DNA of 64,000 nt from Vulcanococcus sp. (GTDB lineage Bacteria; Cyanobacteriota; Cyanobacteriia; PCC-6307; Cyanobiaceae), in assembly GCA_019264575.1 (NCBI GenBank), contig JAHUZV010000010.1:18013-82012 (forward strand), read 5' to 3'. The position numbers and the translations under genes are program-made. Below, in pieces: positions 15,798 to 26,241 of the stretch. A model generated the notes under the pieces. That model saw only the letters and a list, made by a program, of their open reading frames with translations. It was not told where the DNA came from and did no database searches. Position 1 is the first letter of the stretch, and each line of letters begins with the position of its first letter.

Positions 15798-18700
15798 TCA
15801 GGCCGAGAAGTAACGCGCCTGGCTGTGCAAGGCCACAAGCGCCGTGGTGCTTTGCTCGGGCTCGAGCTGATCGCTCTCATCCATCGAGAGGCCGATTCGA
15901 TCGGTGTGCAGCCAGGCGAGTTGCTGGCGGGAATCGGCCACGTTGGGGCAGGCTGGGTAGCCGAAGGAGTAGCGACTTCCGCGGTAGCGCTGGGCGAGCA
16001 CATCCCGCAGCGGCATCTCAGCGGGATCGGCGAAGCCCAGCTCGCTGCGGATGCGGGCATGCACCCACTCGGCCAGGGCCTCGGCCATCTGCACGCCCAG
16101 GCCGTGGAAGTAGAGGTAGTCGCTGTACTGATCGCCCTTGAACAGCTCCTGGGCGAATGCGCTGGCCTTCTCGCCCATGGTCACCGCCTGCATCGGCAGC
16201 ACATCGGTGGGCTGGCCGCCGGCGAGGTCTTGATAGAAGTCGGCGATGCAGTAGCGGTTGCCGGAGCGTTGCCGCGGTAGGGCGAAACGGCCGAGCTCAC
16301 GGCTGCGTTGCTCGGGATCGAACACCACCACGCTGTTGCCCTCGCGGCCGCAGGGGAAGTAGCCGTAGGCCACCCGCGGCGTGAGCAGCTGCTCCTCAAG
16401 GCAGCGCGCCATCCACTGCTGCAGCACCGGCTCGGCCTTCTCGGCGAGCATCGCTTCGTAGTCCTCTCGCGATTGGCCCTGGGCTTTGCGCAGTTGCCAC
16501 TGGCCGGCAAACAACGCGTTGCGATCGAGGTAGGCAAACACCTGCTCGAGTTGGATGTCGGCCTCGGTGAGCACCCGGCTGCCCCAGAAGGGAGGTTTGA
16601 GCGCCGGTTCGGCGGGCACCGCTTCGGAGCGGTGGTCGTTGGGTTCGGTAGGTGCGGGGGCCGCTTCAATGGCGGCTGCGGCCTCGGGAGCCGTTCCGGC
16701 GGCATCACCGGCCGGTTCAGCCGCAGCCTCGGCCTCTACGGCCGTCTCGAGCCCAAGGCCCTCAGGTGCACCGGCGAGGAAGCCACGCCCGTTGTCCCAC
16801 TGGTCGGCATCACGGGCTGCCACGTAGGCATCCATGAAGCGCAGGTCGGCGAAGGCATCGCGGCCGTAGATCACCTGGCCCTGGTACACCTCACGGCAGT
16901 CCTTATTCACGAAGCGCGGGGTCAGCGCCGCACCGCCGAGGATCACGGGAACGTTGATGCCGGCTTCGTTGAAGGCCGCCAGGTTGTCCTTCATGAACGC
17001 GGTCGACTTCACCAGCAGGCCGCTCATGGCGATGCAATCGGCCTGGTGCTTGTGCTGGGCCTCGATGATCGCCTCGACGGGCTGCTTGATGCCGAGGTTG
17101 ATCACCTCGTAGCCGTTGTTGGTGAGAATGATGTCGACCAGGTTTTTGCCAATGTCGTGAACATCGCCCTTCACGGTGGCGATCAGGAACTTGGCTTTGG
17201 CGGAGCTCTCGCCTTCCACCTTGTCCATCAGCGGCTCGAGGAAGGCCACGGCCGATTTCATCGTTTCAGCGCTCTGCAGCACAAAGGGAAGCTGCATCTG
17301 GCCGGAGCCGAACAGCTCACCCACCACCTTCATGCCGTCGAGCAGGAAGGTGTTGATGATCTCCAGCGGCTTGTAGCGCTCAAGCGCGATCTTGAGCGCG
17401 TCTTCCAGGCCGATGCGCTCGCCATCGATGATGTGCTGCTTGAGCCGCTCCTCGATTGGCAGGTCGCTGAGCTGTGGGCCTGAGGCGCGCGCCTCTTTCG
17501 CGCTCACCCCTTCGAACAGCTTGGTGAGTTCGGTGAGTGGGTCGTAGATACACACGCCGTTGTCGAAGCGGCGGTTGTCGTTGATCAGATCACGGCACAC
17601 CTGTTGGTGCTCCTCGCTGATCTTCACCAGCGGCAGGATCTTGGCCGGGCTCACGATCGCCGCATCCATGCCGGCTTCGCAGCAGTCGTGCAGGAACACC
17701 GAATTGAGCACGATCCGCGCCGCCGACGAGAGACCAAAGCTCACGTTGCTCACACCGAGCACCACGTGCACGCCGGGCAGGTTCTGGCGAATCAGACGGA
17801 TGGCCTCCACCGTGGCCAGGCCGTTCTCGCGGTCTTCCTCGATGCCGGTGGAGATCGGCAGGGCGAGGGGGTCATAGAAGATCTCGTGGGCGGGGATGCC
17901 GAATTCGAGTGCATCGCGGTAGGCGCGCTGGGCGATCGCGAACTTGCGCGCCGCCGTGCGGGCCATGCCCTCTTCATCGATGGTGCCCACCACCACACCG
18001 GCGCCATAAGCGCGGGCGAGCTCCAGCACCTTGAAGAAGCGTTCGTCGCCGTCTTCGTAGTTGGTGGAGTTGAGGATGCACTTGCCGCCGGCCATCTTCA
18101 GGCCGGCCTCCATCTTCTGCCACTCGGTGGAATCGAGCATCAGCGGCAGGTTCACGTTGGTGACCAGCCGGCTCACCAGCTCGCGCATATCGCGCTCGCC
18201 ATCGCGCCCCACGTAGTCGACGTTCACGTCGAGCACGTGGGCGTTTTCCTTCACCTGGCCGCGGGCCACGGCCACCAGGCCATCCCAGTCTTCTTCGGCC
18301 AGGAGATCGCGCACCTTCTTGGAGCCGCTGGCATTGAGCCGCTCGCCAATGATCAGGAAAGAGTTGTCCTGTAGGTAAGGCGTGGTGCCGTAGAGGGAGG
18401 CGGCCGCCGGCTCGTAGGTCAGTGCTGGGCGCGGATCTTCGGCGCTCTGGCGCAACTCCGGTGTGCGCACCTGGCGCTGGGCCGGCTTGAGCTCGGCTGC
18501 CAGTTCGGCCAGGGCACCGATATGGGCGGGGGTGGTGCCGCAGCAGCCACCGATCACCTGTACGCCGAGGTCTTCCACGAAGTGCATCAGCTGCATCTTC
18601 ATCTCCACCGGCGTGAGCCGGTAGTGGGCCACACCGCCGATGTTTTCGGGCAAGCCGGCGTTGGGGATGCAGCTCACCACAAAGGGGCTGTGCTCGCTCA

Positions 18701-19436
18701 GATAGCGCACGTGCTCCTTCATCTGCTCCGGGCCCGTGGCGCAGTTGAGCCCGAGCACATCGATCGGGAACGGCTCCAGGATCGCCACCACCGCGGCGAT
18801 GTCGGAGCCCACCAGCATCGTGCCGGTGGTTTCCATCGTCACGCTCACCATCAAGGGCCGGCGCTGACCGGTTTTGGCGAAGGCCTGCTCGATCCCCTGC
18901 AGGGCTGCCTTGATCTGCAGCACGTCCTGGCAGGTTTCGACGATGAACAGATCCACATCGCCGGCAATCAGGCCCTCAGCCTGCTCGGCGAAGGCATCGC
19001 GCAGTTCATCGAAGCCGATGTGTCCCAGGGTGGGCAGTTTGGTGGTGGGGCCCATGGAGCCCGCCACGAAACGCGGTTTCTCTGGCGTGCTGTAGGCATC
19101 CGCCATTTCGCGGGCTAGCTCGGCCGCGCGCTTGTTGATGGCGAAGGCCTGATCCTGCAGGTCGTATTCCACGAGCACGGTGGAGGCCGCACCGAAGGTG
19201 TCGGTCTCGATCACATCGCAGCCCACCTCGAGGAACTGCCGGTGCACCGCCTGCACGGCGTCGGGGCGGGTAAACACCAGGTTCTCGTTGCAGCCCTCCA
19301 GGGCGGCACCGCCGAAGTCCTCGGCGGTGAGATCCATCTGTTGCAGCGAAGTGCCCGTCGCGCCGTCAAACACCAGCACCGGGTGCTCCGGGCTGTGCAA
19401 ACGCTCGAGGAAACCGATCCGTTGGGTGGCCAGCAT
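15798..19436 (-). CDS. metH: cobalamin-dependent methionine synthase
   Basis: MetH transfers a methyl group from methyltetrahydrofolate to homocysteine through B12. The 1212 residues show all four modules. The homocysteine domain carries zinc ligands in GLNCATG (about residue 230) and GGCCGTT (about 297). The folate (pterin) domain follows with [11 protein letters not shown]. The B12 domain has the base-off motif [10 protein letters not shown] (about 755). The reactivation domain lies at the end ([18 protein letters not shown]). An Ala/Glu/Pro-rich linker at about residues 882-952 separates B12 and reactivation domains. The ATG at 19436 overlaps the ilvE stop by one base; an upstream TTG is less likely. 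Confidence 0.98.
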   Translation of the reverse strand: MLATQRIGFLERLHSPEHPVLVFDGATGTSLQQMDLTAEDFGGAALEGCNENLVFTRPDAVQAVHRQFLEVGCDVIETDTFGAASTVLVEYDLQDQAFAINKRAAELAREMADAYSTPEKPRFVAGSMGPTTKLPTLGHIGFDELRDAFAEQAEGLIAGDVDLFIVETCQDVLQIKAALQGIEQAFAKTGQRRPLMVSVTMETTGTMLVGSDIAAVVAILEPFPIDVLGLNCATGPEQMKEHVRYLSEHSPFVVSCIPNAGLPENIGGVAHYRLTPVEMKMQLMHFVEDLGVQVIGGCCGTTPAHIGALAELAAELKPAQRQVRTPELRQSAEDPRPALTYEPAAASLYGTTPYLQDNSFLIIGERLNASGSKKVRDLLAEEDWDGLVAVARGQVKENAHVLDVNVDYVGRDGERDMRELVSRLVTNVNLPLMLDSTEWQKMEAGLKMAGGKCILNSTNYEDGDERFFKVLELARAYGAGVVVGTIDEEGMARTAARKFAIAQRAYRDALEFGIPAHEIFYDPLALPISTGIEEDRENGLATVEAIRLIRQNLPGVHVVLGVSNVSFGLSSAARIVLNSVFLHDCCEAGMDAAIVSPAKILPLVKISEEHQQVCRDLINDNRRFDNGVCIYDPLTELTKLFEGVSAKEARASGPQLSDLPIEERLKQHIIDGERIGLEDALKIALERYKPLEIINTFLLDGMKVVGELFGSGQMQLPFVLQSAETMKSAVAFLEPLMDKVEGESSAKAKFLIATVKGDVHDIGKNLVDIILTNNGYEVINLGIKQPVEAIIEAQHKHQADCIAMSGLLVKSTAFMKDNLAAFNEAGINVPVILGGAALTPRFVNKDCREVYQGQVIYGRDAFADLRFMDAYVAARDADQWDNGRGFLAGAPEGLGLETAVEAEAAAEPAGDAAGTAPEAAAAIEAAPAPTEPNDHRSEAVPAEPALKPPFWGSRVLTEADIQLEQVFAYLDRNALFAGQWQLRKAQGQSREDYEAMLAEKAEPVLQQWMARCLEEQLLTPRVAYGYFPCGREGNSVVVFDPEQRSRELGRFALPRQRSGNRYCIADFYQDLAGGQPTDVLPMQAVTMGEKASAFAQELFKGDQYSDYLYFHGLGVQMAEALAEWVHARIRSELGFADPAEMPLRDVLAQRYRGSRYSFGYPACPNVADSRQQLAWLHTDRIGLSMDESDQLEPEQSTTALVALHSQARYFSA

Positions 19437-20353
19437 CAACCGTTCAGACGCACACGGGTGACCCAGTGATCAAAGGCCGGATCGCGGCCTTCAGTGATCG
19501 CGGTGAGGCGATCGCGGATGGCATCCATCACCGGACGGCTTGCACTCAGGTCGGTGTTCTCCACGCGGCGCACCGGTGTGACCTTGGCGGCCGTGCCGCT
19601 GAGGAACACCTCATCAGCAATGAACAGCTCGCTCTTGTCCACCGGGCGCTCCAGGGTGGGAATGTCCATGGTCTTAGCGAGTTCGAGCACGCTGGCGCGG
19701 GTGATGCCCTCGAGGATGTCCTGATCCACGCCAGGGGTGATCAGCACGCCATCGCGCACGATGAACAGGTTCATGCCGCTGGCCTCGCTCACCTTGCCGC
19801 GACTGTTGAGCAGCAGGGCTTCATCGAAGCCGCTCTTCACGGCTTCAGTTTTGGCCAGGGAGCTGGTGATGTAGGCGCCGCTGATCTTGCCGCGCAGGGG
19901 CAGGGAGCGATCTTCCTGGCGGGTCCAGGAGCTGATGCGGCAGCTCACGCCCTCCGGTGAGAGGTAGTCACCCAGCTCGAGGCCATAGATCAGGAAATCG
20001 GTCTCGATGTTGTGCAGACGCGGCGCAATACCCAGATCGCTGGTGTAAACGAAAGGCCGCAGATACACCGGGCAGGTGGGCTTGTTCGCCTGCAGGAATT
20101 GATGGATGGCGCTGTGAATCGTGTCTTCGCTCAGCTCGGTGAGCAGCAGCCGGGCGCTCTGGCTCAGCCGGCGAGCATGGCGATCGGCCCGGAACAGCAG
20201 GATCTCGTTGGAATCAGCCGGGTTGGGCAGCGCCCGCATGCCGCCAAACGCACCGGTGCCGTAGTGCAAGGCGTGGGTTGCCACCGACAGCGTGGCTTCA
20301 GCAAAGGGAACGCACTTGCCACCGAACCAGGCGTAGGGCAGAAACTGATGCAT
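19436..20353 (-). CDS. ilvE: branched-chain amino acid aminotransferase
   Basis: This PLP enzyme performs the last step of valine, leucine and isoleucine synthesis. The 305 residues begin [17 protein letters not shown], and the family motifs [16 protein letters not shown], the [17 protein letters not shown] region and [19 protein letters not shown], and [15 protein letters not shown] are all present. It is the first gene of a transcript with metH, coupled by a one-base overlap, and is divergent from cobN across 93 bases. Confidence 0.96.
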   Translation of the reverse strand: MHQFLPYAWFGGKCVPFAEATLSVATHALHYGTGAFGGMRALPNPADSNEILLFRADRHARRLSQSARLLLTELSEDTIHSAIHQFLQANKPTCPVYLRPFVYTSDLGIAPRLHNIETDFLIYGLELGDYLSPEGVSCRISSWTRQEDRSLPLRGKISGAYITSSLAKTEAVKSGFDEALLLNSRGKVSEASGMNLFIVRDGVLITPGVDQDILEGITRASVLELAKTMDIPTLERPVDKSELFIADEVFLSGTAAKVTPVRRVENTDLSASRPVMDAIRDRLTAITEGRDPAFDHWVTRVRLNG

Positions 20354-20446
20354 GGGGTCGGTGGGGCGTGGCGGCCACAGCTGAATGTGATCTTCTCATC
20401 GGCGGGGTCCTGCCTGTGAGTTGCCAGCTGCCGACAAGATGGTGGG

Positions 20447-23400
20447 ATGCATCGCCTCGCCGCCGTTCCGGGCAGCAGCAGCCCTGCCGATGGGGTGCTG
20501 TTCATCGAACAACCAGCCGCAACGGCGGTGCTGCTCACCAGCGCCGACACCGACCTCACCGCCCTGGCGGCTGAACTCGATCGCAAACCCGAGCTGCTTG
20601 GCCCCAACCGCAGCATCCGGGCCCTGAACTTGGCGGCGCTGCAGTACCCTGCGGTGCTCGATCACTACATCCGCACCAGCCTCCAGCACACCGAACTGGT
20701 GGTTGTGCGTTTGCTGGGGGGGCGCGGACACTGGAGCTACGGCCTTGAGCAGCTGCGGCAGTGGGCGCAGGCGAAGCAAAGGCGCCACCTCATGGTTTTG
20801 GCCGGCACGGCTGAGGAAGACGACAACATGGTGGAGCTGGGCACGGTGGCAGCTCCGTTGGCCCTGGCCTGCAGTCGCTGTCTGCGTGAAGGCGGGCCCG
20901 CCAACTGGCGGGCTGTGTTCACCAGCCTGCGGGCATTGCTGGATGGCACCGAGCCGCCCACACCAGAAGTGCAGGCTCTGGCCGATCCTCAGCCCCACGA
21001 CTGGCGCGCCGAGCCCGGTCCCCGCGTGGGGGTGGTGCTGTACCGGGCTTTGCTCCAGGCGGGGGATCTTGGCTTGGCGGAGAGCCTGCTGCAAGCCCTG
21101 CGCGCCGCTGGTCTGGCGCCACGGGCCCTGTGGCTGAGCAGCTTGCGGGATCCGGCGGTGCAGAAGGGCGTGGCCGATCTACTGCAACGGGAGCAGGTGC
21201 AAGCGGTGCTCTGCACTACCTCCTTCGCCTCAGTGCAGATGAGTGAGGCGGGCCTGGGTGCTCCCCTCTGGGATCAGCTGGCGGTGCCGGTGCTGCAGCT
21301 GCTCTGCAGCACCCAGAGCGAAGCCAGCTGGCTGGAGAGCTCCGTGGGATTAGCGCCCTTGGATCTCACCCTCCAGATCGCCCTGCCGGAACTCGATGGC
21401 CGCATCACCACGCGGGTTGGTGCCTTCAAAGAGATGGACGTGTCTGATCCGCGCCTCTCCACGGCGCTTCAGCGCTACCAGCCCCAACCGGAGCGGCTCG
21501 CCTGGGTGGCTGAGCTGCTGAGGCGGTGGTGCGAGCTGCGCAGCACCCCCGCGGCCGAACGCCGCCTGGCGCTGGTGCTGGCCAATTACCCCACCCGCAA
21601 CGCTCGCTTAGCCAATGGCGTGGGGCTCGATACACCAGCCAGCGCCGCCGCCATGCTGCATTGGCTAGCTGAGGCCGGCTACGCGCTCGGCTCGCAGGAG
21701 CTGCCGGCCGATGGCGATGAACTGATTCAGCTGCTACTCGCCGGCCGCAGCAATGACCCCGAGAGCCTGCACCGGCCCGCCCTGGCTCATCTGCCGCTGG
21801 CGAGCTACGAAGCCTGGTACGGCCAGCTTCCGCTGGAGGGGCGCCAGAAGCTCGACCAGCGCTGGGGCAGCCCGCAGCAGGATCCGCTGCTGGAAGCGCA
21901 GGGGTTTCCGATCCAAGCGCTGCGCTTCGGGAACGTGACGCTGCTGATCCAGCCGGAACGCGGTTATGACCGCGACCCGAGCCTGAGTTATCACTGCCCG
22001 GATTTACCGCCACCGCACCACTACCTGGCCCAATACCTCTGGCTGCGCCAGGAGGCTGGTGTGCAGCTGATCTGCCATGTGGGCAAGCACGGCAACCTCG
22101 AATGGCTGCCGGGCAAAGGCTTGGGGCTCTCCAGCAGCTGCTACCCCGAATGGGCTGTGGGGCCCATGCCCCACATCTATCCCTTCATCGTTAACGACCC
22201 CGGTGAGGGCTCGCAGGCAAAACGCCGCGCCCAGGCCGTGATCCTCGATCACCTCACGCCACCGCTGGGCCGCGCCGGACTGCACGGTGATTTGCGGGAT
22301 CTTGAGGCCCTGATCGACGAGTACTGGGAAGCCGTTCAACTCGGCAGTGCTCGTAGTGATCAACTGCGCCAGAGCGTGTTGGAGCGCTTGGCGGCGTTGG
22401 AGCTACCGGATCTGCTCAGCGGGAACGCCAATGGCGATCCCCTCGATGCCGCCGATGGCTATCTGTGCGAACTGAAGGAAGCCCAGGTGCGCACCGGCTT
22501 GCACCGCTTCGGCAGCCTGCCGGAGGGTTCAGCCCTGGCCGAACTGCTCACGTGCCTGGCCCGGCCACCGCAGCAGCAAGGGCTCGGCCTGACGCAAGCC
22601 CTAGCGCGTGATCTCGAGCTGGAGCTGGATCCCTGGAGTGATCCCGAGGAGCAAGCACTAAGCGCCGCGGATCAACAGCGTTTGCTGGAACTGGGCGCCG
22701 AGCAGCCCCGGCTGGTGGGGGACGCGGTGGCTTGGATCGAGGCCACAGCTGAGCAGCACTGCCAGGCCTTGCTCGACAACCCGGGAGCCGTACCAGCCGC
22801 GGGGGAGCACACCAAAGCGGTGCTGCAACGGCTGGCCTCGGGGCTGGTGCCCAACCTGCTGCAGTGCGGCACAGCCGAACGCCAGGCGTTTCTCACCGCA
22901 GTGGCCGGTGGACGGATCGCCGCCGGGCCGTCGGGTGCGCCAACGCGCGGACGGCCCGATCTGCTGCCCACCGGCCGCAACTTCTACAGCGTGGATTTAC
23001 GGGCTCTACCTACGGAGGCGGCCTGGGATCTGGGGCGGCGCAGCGCCGAACTGCTGCTGGAGCAGCACTGGATGGAGGAAGGCGAACCGCTGCAACAGCT
23101 GGCCCTCTCGGTATGGGGCACCAGCACCATGCGCAATGGCGGCGAAGACATCGCCCAGGCCCTGGCGCTGCTGGGGGTGCGGCCGATTTGGGATGGCCCC
23201 AGCCGGCGACTTGTCGACCTGGAACTGATCCCTGTGCGGGAGCTGGGCCGGCCGCGGGTGGATGTGACCCTGCGCATTTCCGGATTGTTCCGCGATGCCT
23301 TCCCGCAACTGGTGGCCTGGGTGAACCGCGCCACAGCCATGGTGGCGGCGGCGGACGAACCTGATGCCGACAATCCCCTCGCGTCAGCGGCACGGCGTGA

Positions 23401-24154
23401 TGGCCATGCCTGGCGGGTGTACGGCTCGGCGCCGGGCGCCTACGGAGCGGGGCTGCAGGGGTTGATCGACAGCGGCGAATGGGAGGAACGGGCAGATCTG
23501 GCGGCGGCTTATCTGAACTGGAGCAGTTGGCGCTACGAGGGCCTCGGCGGCAGCGATGGCTCAGGCGGCCGGCTGGAGGTGCACGCCGATCGGGAAGGGT
23601 TGGAAGCGCGTCTGCGCGAAGTGCAGGTGGTGCTGCACAACCAGGACAACCGCGAACACGACGTCTTCGATTCCGACGACTACTACCAGTTCCAGGGGGG
23701 TCTGGCGGCGGCCGTGGAGGCGGTGTCCGGCCGGGCACCGCAGCTGTGGTTTGGCGACCACTCCCGCCAGCAACGCCCGCGCGTGCATCGGCTTGAGCGT
23801 GAGTTCGACAAGGTGTTGCGCTCGCGCGTGCTCAACCCACGCTGGATCGAGGGGATGCAGCAACACGGCTACAAGGGCGGCTTCGAGATGGCGGCCAGCC
23901 TCGACTACCTCTTCGCCTACGACGCCAGCACCGGCCGCGTGCCCGACTGGAGCTACGGCGCCATCACCGAGCAGTGGCTGGGTGATGAGCAGGTGCTGGA
24001 GTTTCTGCGCCGCGCCAACCCCTGGGCCCTACGCGACATGGCCGAACGATTGCTGGAAGCCCACAACCGCGGCCTCTGGAGCGGCGCACAAAAAAACCAG
24101 CTGGAGCAGTTGCGCCAGCTGGTGCTTGAAGCAGAACAACTTGTGGAGGGGTAA
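20447..24154 (+). CDS. cobN: cobaltochelatase subunit CobN
   Basis: CobN is the large subunit of the ATP-dependent enzyme that inserts cobalt during B12 synthesis and is homologous to the magnesium chelatase H subunit. At 1235 residues it has the full family length. Landmarks are CHVGKHGNLEWLPGKGLGLS, GPMPHIYPFIVNDPGEGSQ, LPTGRNFYSVDLRALPTEAA, WGTSTMRNGGEDIAQALALL, and near the end the NREHDVFDSDDYYQFQGG and GYKGGFEMAASLDYLFAYD segments. It lies back to back with ilvE-metH, whose MetH needs the B12 product. I saw no cobalamin riboswitch in front of it. Confidence 0.96.
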   Translation: MHRLAAVPGSSSPADGVLFIEQPAATAVLLTSADTDLTALAAELDRKPELLGPNRSIRALNLAALQYPAVLDHYIRTSLQHTELVVVRLLGGRGHWSYGLEQLRQWAQAKQRRHLMVLAGTAEEDDNMVELGTVAAPLALACSRCLREGGPANWRAVFTSLRALLDGTEPPTPEVQALADPQPHDWRAEPGPRVGVVLYRALLQAGDLGLAESLLQALRAAGLAPRALWLSSLRDPAVQKGVADLLQREQVQAVLCTTSFASVQMSEAGLGAPLWDQLAVPVLQLLCSTQSEASWLESSVGLAPLDLTLQIALPELDGRITTRVGAFKEMDVSDPRLSTALQRYQPQPERLAWVAELLRRWCELRSTPAAERRLALVLANYPTRNARLANGVGLDTPASAAAMLHWLAEAGYALGSQELPADGDELIQLLLAGRSNDPESLHRPALAHLPLASYEAWYGQLPLEGRQKLDQRWGSPQQDPLLEAQGFPIQALRFGNVTLLIQPERGYDRDPSLSYHCPDLPPPHHYLAQYLWLRQEAGVQLICHVGKHGNLEWLPGKGLGLSSSCYPEWAVGPMPHIYPFIVNDPGEGSQAKRRAQAVILDHLTPPLGRAGLHGDLRDLEALIDEYWEAVQLGSARSDQLRQSVLERLAALELPDLLSGNANGDPLDAADGYLCELKEAQVRTGLHRFGSLPEGSALAELLTCLARPPQQQGLGLTQALARDLELELDPWSDPEEQALSAADQQRLLELGAEQPRLVGDAVAWIEATAEQHCQALLDNPGAVPAAGEHTKAVLQRLASGLVPNLLQCGTAERQAFLTAVAGGRIAAGPSGAPTRGRPDLLPTGRNFYSVDLRALPTEAAWDLGRRSAELLLEQHWMEEGEPLQQLALSVWGTSTMRNGGEDIAQALALLGVRPIWDGPSRRLVDLELIPVRELGRPRVDVTLRISGLFRDAFPQLVAWVNRATAMVAAADEPDADNPLASAARRDGHAWRVYGSAPGAYGAGLQGLIDSGEWEERADLAAAYLNWSSWRYEGLGGSDGSGGRLEVHADREGLEARLREVQVVLHNQDNREHDVFDSDDYYQFQGGLAAAVEAVSGRAPQLWFGDHSRQQRPRVHRLEREFDKVLRSRVLNPRWIEGMQQHGYKGGFEMAASLDYLFAYDASTGRVPDWSYGAITEQWLGDEQVLEFLRRANPWALRDMAERLLEAHNRGLWSGAQKNQLEQLRQLVLEAEQLVEG

Positions 24155-24168
24155 ACCCCCTTAGGTGA

Positions 24169-24687
24169 TCAGAGATCTTTCACCCAACCCTTGAAGGCAC
24201 CGATGTCGCCGGGCTTGCTGGTGGGCTGCTGGGTGGTGATCTGAGGCTGCGCTTCGGTGGGTGTCTGCAGCTTGGCGTTGGCCTGGCCAGGGGTGTTCAC
24301 GCCCACGGCAGAACCCTTCATGCGCTGATCGAGCTCGGCCTTGCTCATCTGCTCGGCGAAGGTCTTCTTCACCGGCTTGGGGATACCGCCGGTGAGGTTG
24401 ATCTCTTCCTGCTTCTCTTCAACACCACCGAGGCCGGGGGTGGCTTTCTCGCGGCGCATTTCCATCGAGGCCACTTCCTCCACCAGCTCCTTATCGCCAG
24501 GGCTGCTGGCCGTACCGGGGAAGGTGTGGCGGATGGTGTTCGAGCGACGCATGAACTCCACGTTGCCCATGCTGCTGGAAGCATCGGCATCCAGGAAGAA
24601 GGCTTCCTCTTGCTTCTTGGCGGGCTTCGCTGCGCCGGTGACGCTCACCGGCTTGTTGCCACCGAGCAGACGATCAAACAGGCCCAT
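24169..24687 (-). CDS. conserved hypothetical protein, 172 residues
   Basis: The protein starts MGLFDRLLGGNKPVSV and ends KPGDIGAFKGWVKDL, with a charged, mostly disordered-looking middle (KKQEEAFFLDADASSSMGN, FMRRSNTIRHTFP). There is no signal peptide or membrane segment. It may be a soluble or membrane-associated accessory protein; no function is recognised. It sits 27 bases after the PHP gene on the same strand and could be the last gene of the uvrC-hemJ run. It converges on cobN. Confidence 0.75.
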   Translation of the reverse strand: MGLFDRLLGGNKPVSVTGAAKPAKKQEEAFFLDADASSSMGNVEFMRRSNTIRHTFPGTASSPGDKELVEEVASMEMRREKATPGLGGVEEKQEEINLTGGIPKPVKKTFAEQMSKAELDQRMKGSAVGVNTPGQANAKLQTPTEAQPQITTQQPTSKPGDIGAFKGWVKDL

Positions 24688-24714
24688 CGGCAGGGGATGA
24701 ATGCTCCGGGAACC

Positions 24715-25365
24715 CTAGCGGCCACAGAGCTCGAGGCCATGGGTATCGGTACCGCAACTTCGCAGAAGTGCGTGATCGTCTAAGAGTCGTGCAATCGCAT
24801 CACACACCACTGGCGTCGGTTCCCAGCGGGGCTGCATGGCGTAGTCGTAATAGGCCTCACCGCCATCGAAGCCGAGCGCGGCGGCGGCGGGGATCAAGCG
24901 CTGAAAGCTGAGCCGGTAGCGGCCGGGATGGGCCAGCAACGCCAATCCGCCGGCCGCGTGAATGCGCTCCACCACCGTGGCGGCCTGGAGCTCGTCGCCG
25001 ATCGGGGCCTGGCCCTGCCTGTAGGGCTCGAGAGCCTCATGGCCGGGTTCAAAGCCGAGCGCGAGCACATGTACCAGGCAGCTCTCCAGCAGGCAACTGA
25101 TCTCCACGCCGCTCCAGAAGGTGGGCACTGGAGATCCCTGGTCGGCCTTGCTGGCGAACCATTGCTGCAGAGGGTCGAAAGCGACGGTGCTGTGGTGATC
25201 GGTCACCGCCAGGTGCTCCAGCCCCAAGGCCAAGGCCTGCTGGCCTAACTGCTCCGGCCGGAGGCTGCCATCGCTGTGGATGGTGTGGCAGTGGAAGTTG
25301 AGCCGGCCTGGGCAGCTGCTTGCCTCCACTTGCTCCAGAACGGCACGCAGTGGATGGCTGGCCAT
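24715..25365 (-). CDS. PHP-domain metal-dependent phosphoesterase
   Basis: The 216-residue protein has the PHP metal-binding motifs in order: NFHCHTIHSDGSL, LAVTDHHSTVAF, SCLVHVLALGF, ALLAHPGRY and SCGTDTHG. This is a small stand-alone PHP protein, like those that hydrolyse nucleotide 3',5'-bisphosphates or RNA 5' ends; the substrate is unproven. I chose the ATG at 25365 (MASHPLRAVLEQ) because the upstream 39 codons are a hemJ antisense-like extension. It begins four bases after the hemJ stop. Confidence 0.9.
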   Translation of the reverse strand: MASHPLRAVLEQVEASSCPGRLNFHCHTIHSDGSLRPEQLGQQALALGLEHLAVTDHHSTVAFDPLQQWFASKADQGSPVPTFWSGVEISCLLESCLVHVLALGFEPGHEALEPYRQGQAPIGDELQAATVVERIHAAGGLALLAHPGRYRLSFQRLIPAAAALGFDGGEAYYDYAMQPRWEPTPVVCDAIARLLDDHALLRSCGTDTHGLELCGR

Positions 25366-25369
25366 GGGC

Positions 25370-25963
25370 TTAAGCGGCTGCGGCCGCTTCACGTTCAGCC
25401 CGCAGACGCCGCCAGCGCGCATAGAACTGAATCGAAGCGGCCATGAACACCACCAACGCCACGATGAACCACGTGGCCGCACCCGTGGGGAACTGGTTCT
25501 TGAACACCACCAGCATCACCACGATCACCAACAGCAAGGTGGGCAGCTCATTGAGCGCGCGCAGCTGCTTGGGGCTCCAACCGCAGCTGCCGTTCTGCAG
25601 CTGGCCCATAAGCCGGTAACAAAACGCGTGGTAGGCCAGCAAAGCCGCCACAAAGGCCAGCTTGGCGTGCATCCACCCCTGGTGCAGCCAGGCTGGATTG
25701 CTCACCAGCAGGCCGATGGCCATGCTCACGGCCACCACCATCCCGGGTGTGGTGATGATGTTGGCCAGGCGCTTTTCCATCAGCGCGTACTGGGCCTGAA
25801 ACGGAGCCCGCAGGGCCGGCTCCAGCTCTTCCGCCTCGCGGTGATAGATGAACAGCCGCACCAGATAGAACAACCCGGCAAACCACACCACCACCCCCAC
25901 GATGTGGAGGGTTTTGAACCAGAGGTAAGCCTCAGGCGGAAGGGCTGCCAGGGGAGCGATCAC
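25370..25963 (-). CDS. hemJ: protoporphyrinogen IX oxidase, HemJ type
   Basis: HemJ is the membrane enzyme that oxidises protoporphyrinogen IX for haem and chlorophyll synthesis in most cyanobacteria. The 197 residues show several membrane helices and the family motifs WFKTLHIVGVVVWFAGLFYL, with the conserved His, then HREAEELEPALRA, LMEKRLANIITTPGM, HQGWMHAKLAFV and RALNELPTLLLVIVV. It starts at GTG, which overlaps the DUF2811 stop by four bases (GTGA), and is followed closely by the PHP gene. Confidence 0.94.
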   Translation of the reverse strand: MIAPLAALPPEAYLWFKTLHIVGVVVWFAGLFYLVRLFIYHREAEELEPALRAPFQAQYALMEKRLANIITTPGMVVAVSMAIGLLVSNPAWLHQGWMHAKLAFVAALLAYHAFCYRLMGQLQNGSCGWSPKQLRALNELPTLLLVIVVMLVVFKNQFPTGAATWFIVALVVFMAASIQFYARWRRLRAEREAAAAA

Positions 25964-26193
25964 AGACCGGTGCCGAACAGGCCATCAAGGTAAAGCTCGC
26001 GCACCTCAGGCCGGGCACCACCCTGCTGCACCAGGAACTGGGCCAAGGCGGTCTGCAACAGACGGGCCGGATCGAGCCCAGGGCGCTGCGCCACGTAGCC
26101 CTCCACAGCCCGGGCCAGATCCACCGGCAGCTCCACGTCGAGAGCATGCACCTCAACCGCTTGAGCACTAGTGGTGGTGGCGCCTTGGCTCAT
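25960..26193 (-). CDS. DUF2811 family small protein
   Basis: The 77-residue protein contains LDVELPVDLARAVEGYVAQR, then LDPARLLQTALAQFLVQQG and YLDGLFG, the layout of cyanobacterial DUF2811 proteins. Function unknown; the helical core resembles small dimerising proteins. I chose the ATG at 26193 (MSQGATTTS) rather than the upstream GTG-type extension. It is coupled to hemJ by a four-base overlap and lies 48 bases behind the photolyase-like gene. Confidence 0.8.
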   Translation of the reverse strand: MSQGATTTSAQAVEVHALDVELPVDLARAVEGYVAQRPGLDPARLLQTALAQFLVQQGGARPEVRELYLDGLFGTGL

Positions 26194-26241
26194 GAACCCA
26201 GATCTGGTGGATGCCAAGGATCCGCTGCGCCGCTGCGCCTG

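Noticed and set aside
20354-20446. Possible cobalamin riboswitch in front of cobN or ilvE-metH
   Set aside because: The 93-base gap is too short for the known fold and no B12-box-like sequence was seen.
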